This document shows positions 1 to 11,531 of a stretch of 64,000 bases of DNA, piece by piece. The stretch's first letter is position 1, and the number at the start of each line of letters is the position of its first letter. The position numbers and the translations under genes are program-made. Under the pieces are notes generated by a model. That model made no database searches, was not told where the DNA came from, and saw only the letters and a list, made by a program, of their open reading frames with translations. The stretch comes from Comamonadaceae bacterium (GTDB lineage Bacteria > Pseudomonadota > Gammaproteobacteria > Burkholderiales > Burkholderiaceae_C): contig CANKBG010000002.1 of the NCBI GenBank assembly GCA_947479935.1, positions 1-64,000 of the forward strand, in the 5' to 3' direction.

Positions 1-140
1 ACCCAACGGTTTTCGCTCTCAACCCAGAAACGGCGATATTGCAGGTTCGGCAGGAACCGGCGCTTGGTTTTGTTGTTGGCGTGGGAAACATTGTTTCCAA
101 CCATAGGGCCTTTGCCCGTTACTTCGCAGACGCGTGCCAT
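1..140 (-). CDS. rpmB: 50S ribosomal protein L28, 5' part (cut by window edge)
   Basis: The minus strand from 140 reads [20 protein letters not shown] and continues into [12 protein letters not shown], the typical N-terminus of bacterial L28, a structural protein of the large ribosomal subunit. About 46 codons are present of a family length near 78, so the 3' part lies beyond base 1. A GGAG motif sits seven bases before the ATG, which supports this start. rpmG (L33) commonly follows rpmB but cannot be seen here. The long leader (141-330) and a consensus -10 box upstream suggest that the gene has its own promoter. Confidence 0.93.
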   Translation of the reverse strand, partial: MARVCEVTGKGPMVGNNVSHANNKTKRRFLPNLQYRRFWVESENRW

Positions 141-332
141 GTGGACACTCCGATACTTTTTAAACAGTTGGTGCCTGATCAGCTTTGCTTTGGCAGCCTC
201 AGGGGTGCATTCATGCAACCTCTTGGGACTTTTGCTTGCAAAACTTAAGGCGCTCCAACCTCACCTCGCCAGAAGGGTGGCGGTAACCCATTTTGATGAG
301 CCTCCCAATGGGAATACTCAGCAAAGCCTTGG

Positions 333-338
333 ATTATA
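333..338 (-). promoter_or_regulatory. Putative -10 box of the rpmB promoter
   Basis: On the minus strand this is an exact TATAAT in the context GGCTATAATC. It lies between the trxB terminator (364-386) and rpmB. No good -35 hexamer is visible at 16 to 18 bp spacing. Transcription from here would give a leader of about 185 nt before the rpmB ATG. The same GGCTATAATC string occurs upstream of rpmF (42479-42488). Confidence 0.5.
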
Positions 339-363
339 GCCAGCTTTTTGAGGCTGATCCACG

Positions 364-3874
<3,511 letters not shown>

Positions 3875-3900
3875 TTGTTACGAATCAATCAATTGCCAAG

Positions 3901-4578
3901 ATGAAAGCCTTCGTTCAAATCCTTTGGGTAGGTTTTGTTTGGCTTCAAATGGGATCGCTTGCGATCGCGCAAAATTCAATTGATTCCTTAGATGCCTTGA
4001 GCCAATTTCTCAAACAAACGCAAAGCGGACGAGCTCAATTTACGCAGGTGGTCACTTCACCCGCCAAAGCAGATCAGGCGCCTCGCCGTAAAACATCTTC
4101 TGGAACTTTTGAATTTCAAAGACCGCAGTTGTTTAAGTTTGCATATCAAAAGCCCTTTGTTCAAAGCATTGTGTCGGATGGTCAATCTCTTTGGCTTTAC
4201 GATGCTGATTTGAATCAAGTCATTGTGCAAAAACAAAGCCAGTTGTTGGGTCAAACGCCAGCATCATTCATTGCATCTGTGGGTGATTTAAAAACACTCC
4301 AAACTGAATTTCATTTAAAGGCCGAGCCTGACTCTGACGGGTTGCAATGGGTGAAAGCCACGCCTAAACAAACTGAAGGCACGCTTCAATTGATGCGTCT
4401 GGGTTTGAAGTCCTTGCCCGGTGCAAATTCGATTCCGGTGCTGACCATCTTGGAAATCGTCGACGGCTTAGGTCAAACCTCACGGTTGAATTTTCAAAAC
4501 TTTGAAGTCAACGTTAAGTTGACTGCCGACACGTTTCAATTCAAAACGCCCTCGGGTGCACAAGTGATTCGTCCATGA
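3901..4578 (+). CDS. lolA: Outer-membrane lipoprotein carrier protein LolA
   Basis: LolA is the periplasmic chaperone that carries lipoproteins from the LolCDE complex to LolB on the outer membrane. The 225-residue precursor has a signal peptide of about 23 residues ending in SLAIAQ. The mature part shows the family pattern, including the FEFQRPQLFKFAYQKPF strand region and the later DGQSLWLYDADLNQVIV segment. It lies 26 bp after ftsK and its stop overlaps the rarA start by four bases (ATGA), so the three genes are probably cotranscribed. Confidence 0.93.
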   Translation: MKAFVQILWVGFVWLQMGSLAIAQNSIDSLDALSQFLKQTQSGRAQFTQVVTSPAKADQAPRRKTSSGTFEFQRPQLFKFAYQKPFVQSIVSDGQSLWLYDADLNQVIVQKQSQLLGQTPASFIASVGDLKTLQTEFHLKAEPDSDGLQWVKATPKQTEGTLQLMRLGLKSLPGANSIPVLTILEIVDGLGQTSRLNFQNFEVNVKLTADTFQFKTPSGAQVIRP

Positions 4579-5891
4579 ACGCAAGTGGTCAGCTGAGCCC
4601 GCATTTGAACCCGCCTTTGGCCGAGCGTTTGCGCCCCCAAAATTTGGGCGAAGTCATTGGTCAGCAGCACCTCATTGGTGAAGGTTTGGCGCTTCGCTTG
4701 GCTTTCGAATCGGGTCAGCCGCACAGTTGCATTTTGTGGGGCCCGCCGGGTGTCGGTAAGACCACCATTGCGCGCCTCATGGCGGATGCATTTGATGCGC
4801 AATTCATCAGCATCAGCGCGGTGTTGGGGGGCGTGAAAGACATACGGGAAGCCGTCGACATGGCGCATGCTGCGCTCAACAGTTTGCAGCCAAAGCGCAC
4901 CATTGTGTTTGTCGATGAGGTGCATCGTTTTAACAAGAGCCAGCAAGATGCCTTCTTACCCCATGTGGAAAGTGGCTTGTTTACCTTTATTGGTGCCACC
5001 ACCGAGAACCCTTCGTTTGAAGTGAACTCTGCCTTACTTTCTAGGGCAGCAGTGTATGTGTTGCAGGCTTTAGGCGAAGAAGAATTAAAACAAATTGTGC
5101 AGCGAGCGCTAGGAATTGGTGCCATAGCCCAGTTAGAGGCTGATGCAGAGCAGCGTCTCATTGCATATGCCGATGGTGATGCACGCAGACTTTTAAACAC
5201 CTTGGAAACTTTGGCGGTTGCCGCCAAAAGGGAGAAGTTAGAAATCATTTCAGATGCCTGGCTTTTGAAAGTGCTGGGCGAGCGCATGAGGCGGTACGAC
5301 AAAGGCGGCGAGCAGTTTTACGACACCATCAGCGCATTGCACAAATCGGTTCGAGGTTCAGACCCCGACGCCGCTTTGTATTGGTTCACTCGCATGCTCG
5401 ATGGCGGAGCTGACCCTCGGTATATTGCCAGACGGCTCATCCGAATGGCGTCTGAAGACATTGGCTTGGCCGACCCCAGAGCTTTAAGATTGGCCTTAGA
5501 TGCTGCGGATGTTTACGAACGGCTAGGCAGCCCTGAAGGTGAACTGGCTTTGGCCGAGTGCGTGATTTATTTGGCAGTGGCCGCCAAATCGAATGCAGCC
5601 TACAAAGCTTTTAACGAAGCCAAAGCATGGGTGAAAAAAGACGGTACACGGCCAGTGCCTTTGCATTTGCGCAATGCACCGACCCAACTGATGAAGACTT
5701 TAGACTATGGCAAAGCCTATCGATACGCACACGATGAAGAAGGCGGCTTTGCAGCTGGCGAAAACTACCTGCCAGAAGGAATGCCGGCGCCCGGTTTTTA
5801 CAGACCTGTTGAGCGCGGTCTTGAGTTAAAAATTGCAGAAAAAATGGCCAACTTGCGAGCTTTGAATCAGGCCAAGGCCGAGAAAAAGTAG
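4575..5891 (+). CDS. rarA: Replication-associated recombination protein A (AAA+ ATPase)
   Basis: RarA (MgsA) is a clamp-loader-like AAA+ ATPase that acts at stalled replication forks. The 438-residue protein has Walker A GPPGVGKTT near residues 56-64, a Walker B segment FVDEVHRF near 112, sensor 1 GATTENPSF, and the C-terminal tetramerization region with KSVRGSDPDAALYW and RRLIRMASEDIGLADP. Length matches the family. It starts in the ATGA overlap with lolA. Its stop codon is part of the Shine-Dalgarno sequence of livH. Confidence 0.95.
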   Translation: MNASGQLSPHLNPPLAERLRPQNLGEVIGQQHLIGEGLALRLAFESGQPHSCILWGPPGVGKTTIARLMADAFDAQFISISAVLGGVKDIREAVDMAHAALNSLQPKRTIVFVDEVHRFNKSQQDAFLPHVESGLFTFIGATTENPSFEVNSALLSRAAVYVLQALGEEELKQIVQRALGIGAIAQLEADAEQRLIAYADGDARRLLNTLETLAVAAKREKLEIISDAWLLKVLGERMRRYDKGGEQFYDTISALHKSVRGSDPDAALYWFTRMLDGGADPRYIARRLIRMASEDIGLADPRALRLALDAADVYERLGSPEGELALAECVIYLAVAAKSNAAYKAFNEAKAWVKKDGTRPVPLHLRNAPTQLMKTLDYGKAYRYAHDEEGGFAAGENYLPEGMPAPGFYRPVERGLELKIAEKMANLRALNQAKAEKK

Positions 5892-5900
5892 GAGTTCTTT

Positions 5901-6830
5901 ATGGACGTGTTCATTCAGCAGGTGATCAATGGTTTGGTGCAAGGCAGCATGTACGCCCTCATTGCACTGGGCTACACCATGGTTTACGGCATCATCAATT
6001 TAATCAACTTTGCGCATGGTGAGGTGCTCATGGTGGCAGCGCTGACCAGTTGGACAGTGATTGGCATGATGCAAGAAGCTACACCAGGGTTGCCTGGTTG
6101 GTTGATGCTTCTGATTTCGCTGCTGATTGCCAGTGTAGTGGCCGCAACGTTGAACTTTGCCATTGAAAAAATTGCTTACCGTCCTTTGCGCAACAGCCCC
6201 AAGTTGGCGCCCCTCATTACCGCCATTGGCATGAGCATTTTGTTGCAAACCTTGGCCATGATCGTTTGGAAACCTAACTACAAACCTTATCCCACACTGT
6301 TGTCCACCACGCCCATTAATTTAGGAGGCGCCGTTATTTCATCCACGCAAATTATGATTTTGGGTGTGACGGCTGTTTCGTTGGCGGTTCTCATGTGGTT
6401 GGTCAACGCCACCAAATTGGGTCGTGCCATGCGTGCTACTTCAGAAAACCCAAGAGTGGCAGCGCTCATGGGCGTGAAGCCCGACATGGTCATATCGGCC
6501 ACCTTCATCATTGGGGCCATCCTGGCCGCCATTGCCGGCGTGATGTTTGCTTCTAACTATGGCACCGTGCATCACAGCATGGGCTTCTTGCCGGGCCTCA
6601 AAGCCTTTACGGCAGCAGTGTTTGGCGGCATTGGCAATTTAACAGGTGCCGTGGTGGGTGGCCTTTTATTGGGACTGATTGAATCTATTGGCTCTGGCTA
6701 CATTGGTTACCTGACGGGCGGTGTTTTGGGCAGTCACTATGCTGATATTTTTGCATTCATTGTGTTGATCATTGTGCTCACTTTGAGGCCATCTGGCTTG
6801 ATGGGCGAACGCGTTGCAGATCGCGCTTAA
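5901..6830 (+). CDS. livH: Branched-chain amino-acid ABC transporter permease LivH
   Basis: This is one of two inner-membrane permeases of a HAAT-family importer for branched-chain or related amino acids. The 309 residues are strongly hydrophobic with about eight membrane segments. The family signatures MYALIALGYTMVYGIINLINFAHG at the N-terminus and AAVFGGIGNLTGAVVGG in the C-terminal half are clear. AGGAG lies close before the ATG. It heads a tight livHMGF run 9 bp after rarA, so it may be read through from the ftsK operon or have a promoter inside rarA. Confidence 0.92.
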   Translation: MDVFIQQVINGLVQGSMYALIALGYTMVYGIINLINFAHGEVLMVAALTSWTVIGMMQEATPGLPGWLMLLISLLIASVVAATLNFAIEKIAYRPLRNSPKLAPLITAIGMSILLQTLAMIVWKPNYKPYPTLLSTTPINLGGAVISSTQIMILGVTAVSLAVLMWLVNATKLGRAMRATSENPRVAALMGVKPDMVISATFIIGAILAAIAGVMFASNYGTVHHSMGFLPGLKAFTAAVFGGIGNLTGAVVGGLLLGLIESIGSGYIGYLTGGVLGSHYADIFAFIVLIIVLTLRPSGLMGERVADRA

Positions 6831-6849
6831 TTTTGATTGAGAACGAACA

Positions 6850-7935
6850 ATGAACAACTCAAAAAATTTCAAAATTTTTGCCTTGGGTACTTTGCTTTTC
6901 ATCTTGCCGCTGGTGCTTCAGCAGTTTGGCAACGCCTGGGTTCGCATTGCCGACATGGCCTTGCTCTATGTCTTGCTGGCCATTGGCCTGAACATTGTGG
7001 TGGGCTATGCCGGCTTGCTTGATCTGGGCTATGTGGCTTTCTTTGCAGTCGGCGCCTATATGTACGGGCTGTTGGCTTCCCCTCACTTGATTGAAACATT
7101 CCCAGCCATCGCCGCCCTGTTTCCTGCAGGCTTGCACATGCCTCTGTGGGTTATTGTGCCAGTGGGTGCGGCTTTAGCAGGATTGTTTGGCATGCTTTTG
7201 GGTGCGCCTACTTTGAAGTTGCGCGGTGACTATTTGGCCATTGTGACTTTGGGCTTTGGTGAAATCATTCGTGTGTTTTTGAACAACTTGGACCAACCTG
7301 TCAACATCACCAACGGCCCTAAAGGTTTAAGCCAAATTGACCCCATTCATTTCTTTGGCATCAACCTCGGCAAAAATTTGAATGTGTTTGGCTTCGAACT
7401 GGCCTCGGTGAGTTTGTATTACTACCTGTTCCTCAGCTTGGTGCTGGTGACCATTTTGATTTCATATCGCATAGAGGTTTCGCGCATTGGCCGTGCTTGG
7501 ATGGCCATCCGTGAAGATGAAATAGCTGCCAAGGCGATGGGCCTTAACACGCGCAATCTGAAGCTCATGGCGTTTGGCATGGGTGCTACCTTTGGCGGTA
7601 TTGCTGGCGCCATGTTTGCTGGCTTTCAAGGTTTTATTTCACCTGAATCCTTTAGTCTCATGGAGTCCGTCATGATCGTGGCCATGGTGGTATTGGGCGG
7701 CCTCGGTCACTTGCCAGGCGTGGTGTTGGGGGCGGTGCTGTTGTCAGCTTTGCCTGAAATATTGCGCTATGTGGCCGGCCCTTTGCAGTCAATGACCGAT
7801 GGCCGCATTGATGCCGCTATTTTGCGTCAACTGCTTATTGCGTTGGCCATGATCATCATCATGCTCATGCGACCGCGTGGGTTGTGGCCTTCGCACGAAC
7901 ACGGCAAATCTCTCCAATCGAAAGAGGGAACCTGA
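6850..7935 (+). CDS. livM: Branched-chain amino-acid ABC transporter permease LivM
   Basis: This is the second permease of the importer, 361 residues. It shows the LivM signatures LLAIGLNIVVGYAGLLDLGYVAFFAVGAY near residues 36-64 and LRGDYLAIVTLGFGEIIRVFLNN near 120, with hydrophobic segments throughout. It would pair with LivH in the membrane and bind LivG and LivF on the cytoplasmic face. It begins 19 bp after livH and ends one base before the livG start. Confidence 0.92.
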   Translation: MNNSKNFKIFALGTLLFILPLVLQQFGNAWVRIADMALLYVLLAIGLNIVVGYAGLLDLGYVAFFAVGAYMYGLLASPHLIETFPAIAALFPAGLHMPLWVIVPVGAALAGLFGMLLGAPTLKLRGDYLAIVTLGFGEIIRVFLNNLDQPVNITNGPKGLSQIDPIHFFGINLGKNLNVFGFELASVSLYYYLFLSLVLVTILISYRIEVSRIGRAWMAIREDEIAAKAMGLNTRNLKLMAFGMGATFGGIAGAMFAGFQGFISPESFSLMESVMIVAMVVLGGLGHLPGVVLGAVLLSALPEILRYVAGPLQSMTDGRIDAAILRQLLIALAMIIIMLMRPRGLWPSHEHGKSLQSKEGT

Positions 7936-7936
7936 C

Positions 7937-8725
7937 ATGAGCGCATCAGCTGAAATGAGCAGCACAGTTTTAAAAGTGGCCGGCATTTCAAAACGCTTTG
8001 GTGGCTTACAGGCCTTGGCGGATGTGGGTATGACCATTGAACGGGGTCAGGTGTATGGTCTGATTGGCCCCAATGGTGCTGGCAAGACCACCTTCTTCAA
8101 TGTGATCACAGGGCTCTATACGCCCGACAGCGGCACGTTTGAATTGGCTGGAAAGCCCTATCAGCCCACAGAGGTTCACGAAGTGGCGAAGGCCGGCATT
8201 GCTCGCACTTTTCAAAACATTCGGTTGTTTGCAGAAATGACAGCGCTGGAAAATGTCATGGTGGGACGGCATGTGCGCACCTCATCGGGTTTGGTAGGTG
8301 CTATTTTTAGAACGCCCAAATTTAAACAAGAGGAAGCAGAAATTGCACAGCGCGCACATGAGTTGCTTGAATATGTAGGCATTGGAAAATATGCAGACTA
8401 CCGAGCGCGTACTTTGTCGTATGGCGACCAACGTCGATTGGAAATTGCACGCGCCTTGGCCACCGATCCGCAACTCATTGCATTGGACGAGCCGGCTGCT
8501 GGTATGAATGCCACTGAAAAAATTCAACTTCGCGAGTTGATTGACCAAATTCGGAAAGACAACCGAACCATCTTGCTCATTGAACACGATGTGAAGTTGG
8601 TGATGGGCTTGTGCGACCGTGTCACGGTGCTTGACTACGGAAAACAAATTGCGGAGGGTACACCGGCTGACGTCCAGAAAAATGAAAAAGTGATCGAAGC
8701 CTATTTGGGTACTGGAGGACATTGA
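7937..8725 (+). CDS. livG: Branched-chain amino-acid ABC transporter ATP-binding protein LivG
   Basis: This cytoplasmic ATPase subunit powers the LivHM channel. The 262-residue protein has Walker A GPNGAGKTT, a Q-loop in IARTFQNIRLF, the signature LSYGDQRRLEIARAL and Walker B LIALDEPAAGMN followed by the switch histidine in LLIEHDVKLVMG. An upstream in-frame extension of 20 codons overlaps livM and does not look like the family, so the ATG at 7937 is chosen; AAAGAGGGAA lies before it. livF starts one base after its stop. Confidence 0.94.
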   Translation: MSASAEMSSTVLKVAGISKRFGGLQALADVGMTIERGQVYGLIGPNGAGKTTFFNVITGLYTPDSGTFELAGKPYQPTEVHEVAKAGIARTFQNIRLFAEMTALENVMVGRHVRTSSGLVGAIFRTPKFKQEEAEIAQRAHELLEYVGIGKYADYRARTLSYGDQRRLEIARALATDPQLIALDEPAAGMNATEKIQLRELIDQIRKDNRTILLIEHDVKLVMGLCDRVTVLDYGKQIAEGTPADVQKNEKVIEAYLGTGGH

Positions 8726-8726
8726 A

Positions 8727-9443
8727 ATGACAGCGACATTGTTGAAAGTCAAAGGCCTGCAGGTGGCCTACGGCGGTATTCAAGCTGTCAAGGGCGTGGA
8801 TTTCGAAGTGCAAGAAGGAGAATTGGTGTCCTTGATTGGTTCAAACGGTGCGGGTAAAACCACCACCATGAAAGCCATTACCGGCACTTTGCCCATTCAT
8901 CAGGGCGACATTGAATATTTGGGAAAAAGCATTGTGGGCCAAGGCCCATGGGATTTGGTCAAGCAAGGTTTGGCCATGGTTCCCGAAGGACGCGGTGTGT
9001 TCACGCGCATGACCATCAAAGAAAATTTGCTCATGGGTGCTTACATCCGCACCGACAATGCCGCCATTCAAGACGATATGGAGAAAGTGTTTCACACTTT
9101 TCCACGCCTGCAAGAGCGCAAAGACCAATTGGCAGGTACCTTGTCGGGTGGTGAACAACAAATGTTGGCCATGGGCCGTGCACTCATGAGTCGACCTAAA
9201 GTGTTGTTGCTTGATGAGCCTTCCATGGGTTTGTCCCCCATCATGGTTGAAAAAATTTTTGAAGTGGTGCGCGATGTCTTTGCGCAAGGCGTTACGGTTT
9301 TGTTGGTAGAACAAAATGCCAGTCGTGCGCTGTCCATTGCCAATCGCGGCTATGTGATGGAGTCGGGTTTAATTTCCATGACGGGGCCTGGCCAAGAATT
9401 ACTGAATGATCCTAAAGTGCGAGCAGCTTACTTGGGTGAATAA
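8727..9443 (+). CDS. livF: Branched-chain amino-acid ABC transporter ATP-binding protein LivF
   Basis: This is the second ATPase of the importer, 238 residues, with Walker A GSNGAGKTT, the LivF-typical MVPEGRGVFTRMTIKENLLMG segment, signature LSGGEQQMLAMGRAL and Walker B VLLLDEPSMGLSP. It is the last gene of the run and is followed directly by an intrinsic terminator. The periplasmic substrate-binding gene (livJ/livK type) usual in such operons is not found here, so the substrate cannot be fixed from this locus. Confidence 0.94.
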   Translation: MTATLLKVKGLQVAYGGIQAVKGVDFEVQEGELVSLIGSNGAGKTTTMKAITGTLPIHQGDIEYLGKSIVGQGPWDLVKQGLAMVPEGRGVFTRMTIKENLLMGAYIRTDNAAIQDDMEKVFHTFPRLQERKDQLAGTLSGGEQQMLAMGRALMSRPKVLLLDEPSMGLSPIMVEKIFEVVRDVFAQGVTVLLVEQNASRALSIANRGYVMESGLISMTGPGQELLNDPKVRAAYLGE

Positions 9444-9444
9444 G

Positions 9445-9472
9445 AAAAGCGCTGAACCCTCAGCGCTTTTTT
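9445..9472. terminator. Intrinsic terminator between livF and the convergent Bug gene
   Basis: AAAAGCGCTGA and TCAGCGCTTTTTT form an 11-bp stem with a three- to four-base loop and a T-run on the plus side. The A-run on the left gives T residues on the minus strand, so it can serve both livF and the convergent gene ending at 9490. Confidence 0.85.
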
Positions 9473-9489
9473 CATGAAGATGACGTCGT

Positions 9490-10485
9490 TCAATCAACCT
9501 TGGCGCCACTGGCTTTCACAAGGGGCTCATACTTGACCCACTCGCGTTTCATGAACGCTGCAAATTGATCGGGCGTGCTGCTCACAGGCTCGGCCATCAT
9601 CAAACCAAAACGTGTTTTGGTTTCAGGTGCGGCAAGTGCTGTAGAAAAGGCTTGATGCAGCCTGGCCACGACGGCAGGTGGTGTGTTGGCCGGAGCTACC
9701 AAGCCCCACCAAGTGTCTACTTCAAAACCATTTAAAGTTTCTGCCATGGCTGGAATGTCTGGCAATGCGCTGGCGCGCTGTGCCGTGGTCACTGCCAAGG
9801 CCTTGAGTTTGCCTGCTTTGATATTGGGCGCTGCTGTGGCCAAATTGTCAAAGTTGAAATCGACTTGACCAGACAACAATGCCAACTGCGCTGGGTTGCC
9901 ACCGTTGTAGGGAATGTGCACTGCATAGATACCGGCATCCCGCTTGAACATTTCAGCGGCCAAATGGCCGGCACTGCCGTTACCGCCAGAGCCTACATTG
10001 AGCTTGCCCGGGTTGGCTTTGCCGTAGGCAATTAAATCGCCCACGGTGTTAATTTTTAAACGTTGCGCCGTATCGGCGTTCATGACCAGTACATTGGGCA
10101 CACGAACCATTTGCGTAATGGCCGCAAAGTCGGTGGCGACGTTGAAGGGCATCTTGCTAAATAGCCAAGGGTTGATGGCGTGGGTGGCGACCGCAGAAAT
10201 GCCAATGGTGTAGCCATCGGCGGGCGCCTTGGCCACGATGTCTACGCCTAAATTTCCGCCTGCGCCTGGCTTGTTGTCAATGATGACGGTACCCAATGTG
10301 TCCTTGACGCGCTCGGCCAATGCGCGTGCTGTGACGTCAATGGGGCCGCCAGGGGCATAGGGCACCACCAATCGAATGGGTTTTTCCAAAGGCTGGCCAA
10401 GTGCCAAATTGAAACTGCTCAAAGCAATGATTGCCATGGCCGAGAGAAGCCACTTGCGTTTTAACAAGGTTTGAGATTTCAGCAT
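9490..10485 (-). CDS. Tripartite tricarboxylate transporter substrate-binding protein (Bug/TctC family)
   Basis: This is a periplasmic solute-binding protein of the Bug family, which is greatly expanded in Burkholderiales and mostly binds small carboxylates. The 331-residue precursor has a signal peptide (about residues 1-30, ending SSFNLALGQ). The family motifs follow: PIRLVVPYAPGGPIDVTARALAE, DNKPGAGGNLGVDIVAKAPADGYTIG and the GSGGNGSAGHLAAEMFK region. No TctA or TctB membrane genes are nearby, which is normal for orphan Bug proteins. Its ATG overlaps the stop of the upstream reductase by one base (TGATG). The ligand is unknown. Confidence 0.88.
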   Translation of the reverse strand: MLKSQTLLKRKWLLSAMAIIALSSFNLALGQPLEKPIRLVVPYAPGGPIDVTARALAERVKDTLGTVIIDNKPGAGGNLGVDIVAKAPADGYTIGISAVATHAINPWLFSKMPFNVATDFAAITQMVRVPNVLVMNADTAQRLKINTVGDLIAYGKANPGKLNVGSGGNGSAGHLAAEMFKRDAGIYAVHIPYNGGNPAQLALLSGQVDFNFDNLATAAPNIKAGKLKALAVTTAQRASALPDIPAMAETLNGFEVDTWWGLVAPANTPPAVVARLHQAFSTALAAPETKTRFGLMMAEPVSSTPDQFAAFMKREWVKYEPLVKASGAKVD

Positions 10486-11531
10486 CAGTTGGACTCCCTC
10501 GCCTTGTCGGCTTCAGTGGTGAATGAATCAGCAAAAAAGGCTTCTTCGAGCAAACCTGCTTTGCCAATGTAATCTGCGCGAGCCGAGTCCACCACAATGG
10601 GTGCGCCACAAGCATAAACTTGAAAACCGCTGAGGTTCGGATGGTCTTGCAAGACGGCTTGATGCACAAAGCCCGTGCGTCCTGACCATGCATCTTCAGG
10701 CAGTGCGTCAGAGATGACGGGTACGTATTTCAAATGCGGCATGACCTTCAATTGCGCTTCGACCCATTCGTTCATGTACAAATCGGAGGGCCTGCGACCG
10801 CCCCAGTACAAGGTAGCGGGACGAGTGATGTTTTGGTGTTGCATGTGCTCAATCAAAGCTTTGATAGGCGCAAAGCCGGTACCTGAGGCCAGCAAAATCA
10901 TGGGCGCATTAGATTCTTCACGTAAATAGAAACTACCATAGGGTCCTTCAATGCGCAGGATATCTTTTTCCTTCATGGTACTGAAAACCACGTCGGTAAA
11001 TTTGCCGCCAGGCATGTGGCGAATGTGCAGCTCAACTTTGGGGGCCACAGGGTCAAGGGTGTGCGGTGCATTGGCCATGCTGTAACTGCGACGCGCGCCA
11101 TCACGCAACAAAAACTCAACATATTGGCCGGCATGAAACTTCATGACATCTGTGGCGGGCAATTGCATGATGACTGACATCACGTCGTGCGATTTCTTTT
11201 CTAAGCTGACCACGCGTACAGGCATCTTCTTAATGGGAAAACTGCCAGCTTCAGTCACTTGACGTGACTCCAAGATCAAATCGCTTTGGGCTTTAGAGCA
11301 GCAAGTCAATATAAGGCCGGCTGCCTCCTCCTCCGCGCTAAGGGCCTTGGCTTGATGTTCGCCATGAATCACGGTGCCAGAAATTTTTTTGCACTTGCAT
11401 GAGCCGCAAGCACCATCTTTGCAGCCATAAGGCAGGCCGATACCCTGCCGAATGCCTGCGGCTAGCAAAGTTTCGCTGTTATCAGCACTGAAAGTACGGC
11501 CGCTGGGCTCAACAGTTATTTGGAAGCTCAT
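10485..11531 (-). CDS. 2Fe-2S ferredoxin/FAD/NAD(P)H reductase (AscD-like)
   Basis: This 348-residue electron-transfer protein combines an N-terminal plant-type ferredoxin domain with a ferredoxin-NADP reductase module. Cluster ligands are C37, C42 and C45 with C77 in LTCCSK. RRSYSMANAP is the FAD-binding motif, LLASGTGFAPIKALI the nucleotide-binding motif, and YACGAP lies near the C-terminus. Homologues are often named CDP-6-deoxy-delta-3,4-glucoseen reductase, but no deoxysugar genes are nearby, so that role is doubtful. A general flavin or iron-sulfur reductase feeding an oxygenase is an equal possibility. It is coupled to the Bug gene by TGATG. Confidence 0.85.
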   Translation of the reverse strand: MSFQITVEPSGRTFSADNSETLLAAGIRQGIGLPYGCKDGACGSCKCKKISGTVIHGEHQAKALSAEEEAAGLILTCCSKAQSDLILESRQVTEAGSFPIKKMPVRVVSLEKKSHDVMSVIMQLPATDVMKFHAGQYVEFLLRDGARRSYSMANAPHTLDPVAPKVELHIRHMPGGKFTDVVFSTMKEKDILRIEGPYGSFYLREESNAPMILLASGTGFAPIKALIEHMQHQNITRPATLYWGGRRPSDLYMNEWVEAQLKVMPHLKYVPVISDALPEDAWSGRTGFVHQAVLQDHPNLSGFQVYACGAPIVVDSARADYIGKAGLLEEAFFADSFTTEADKARESN

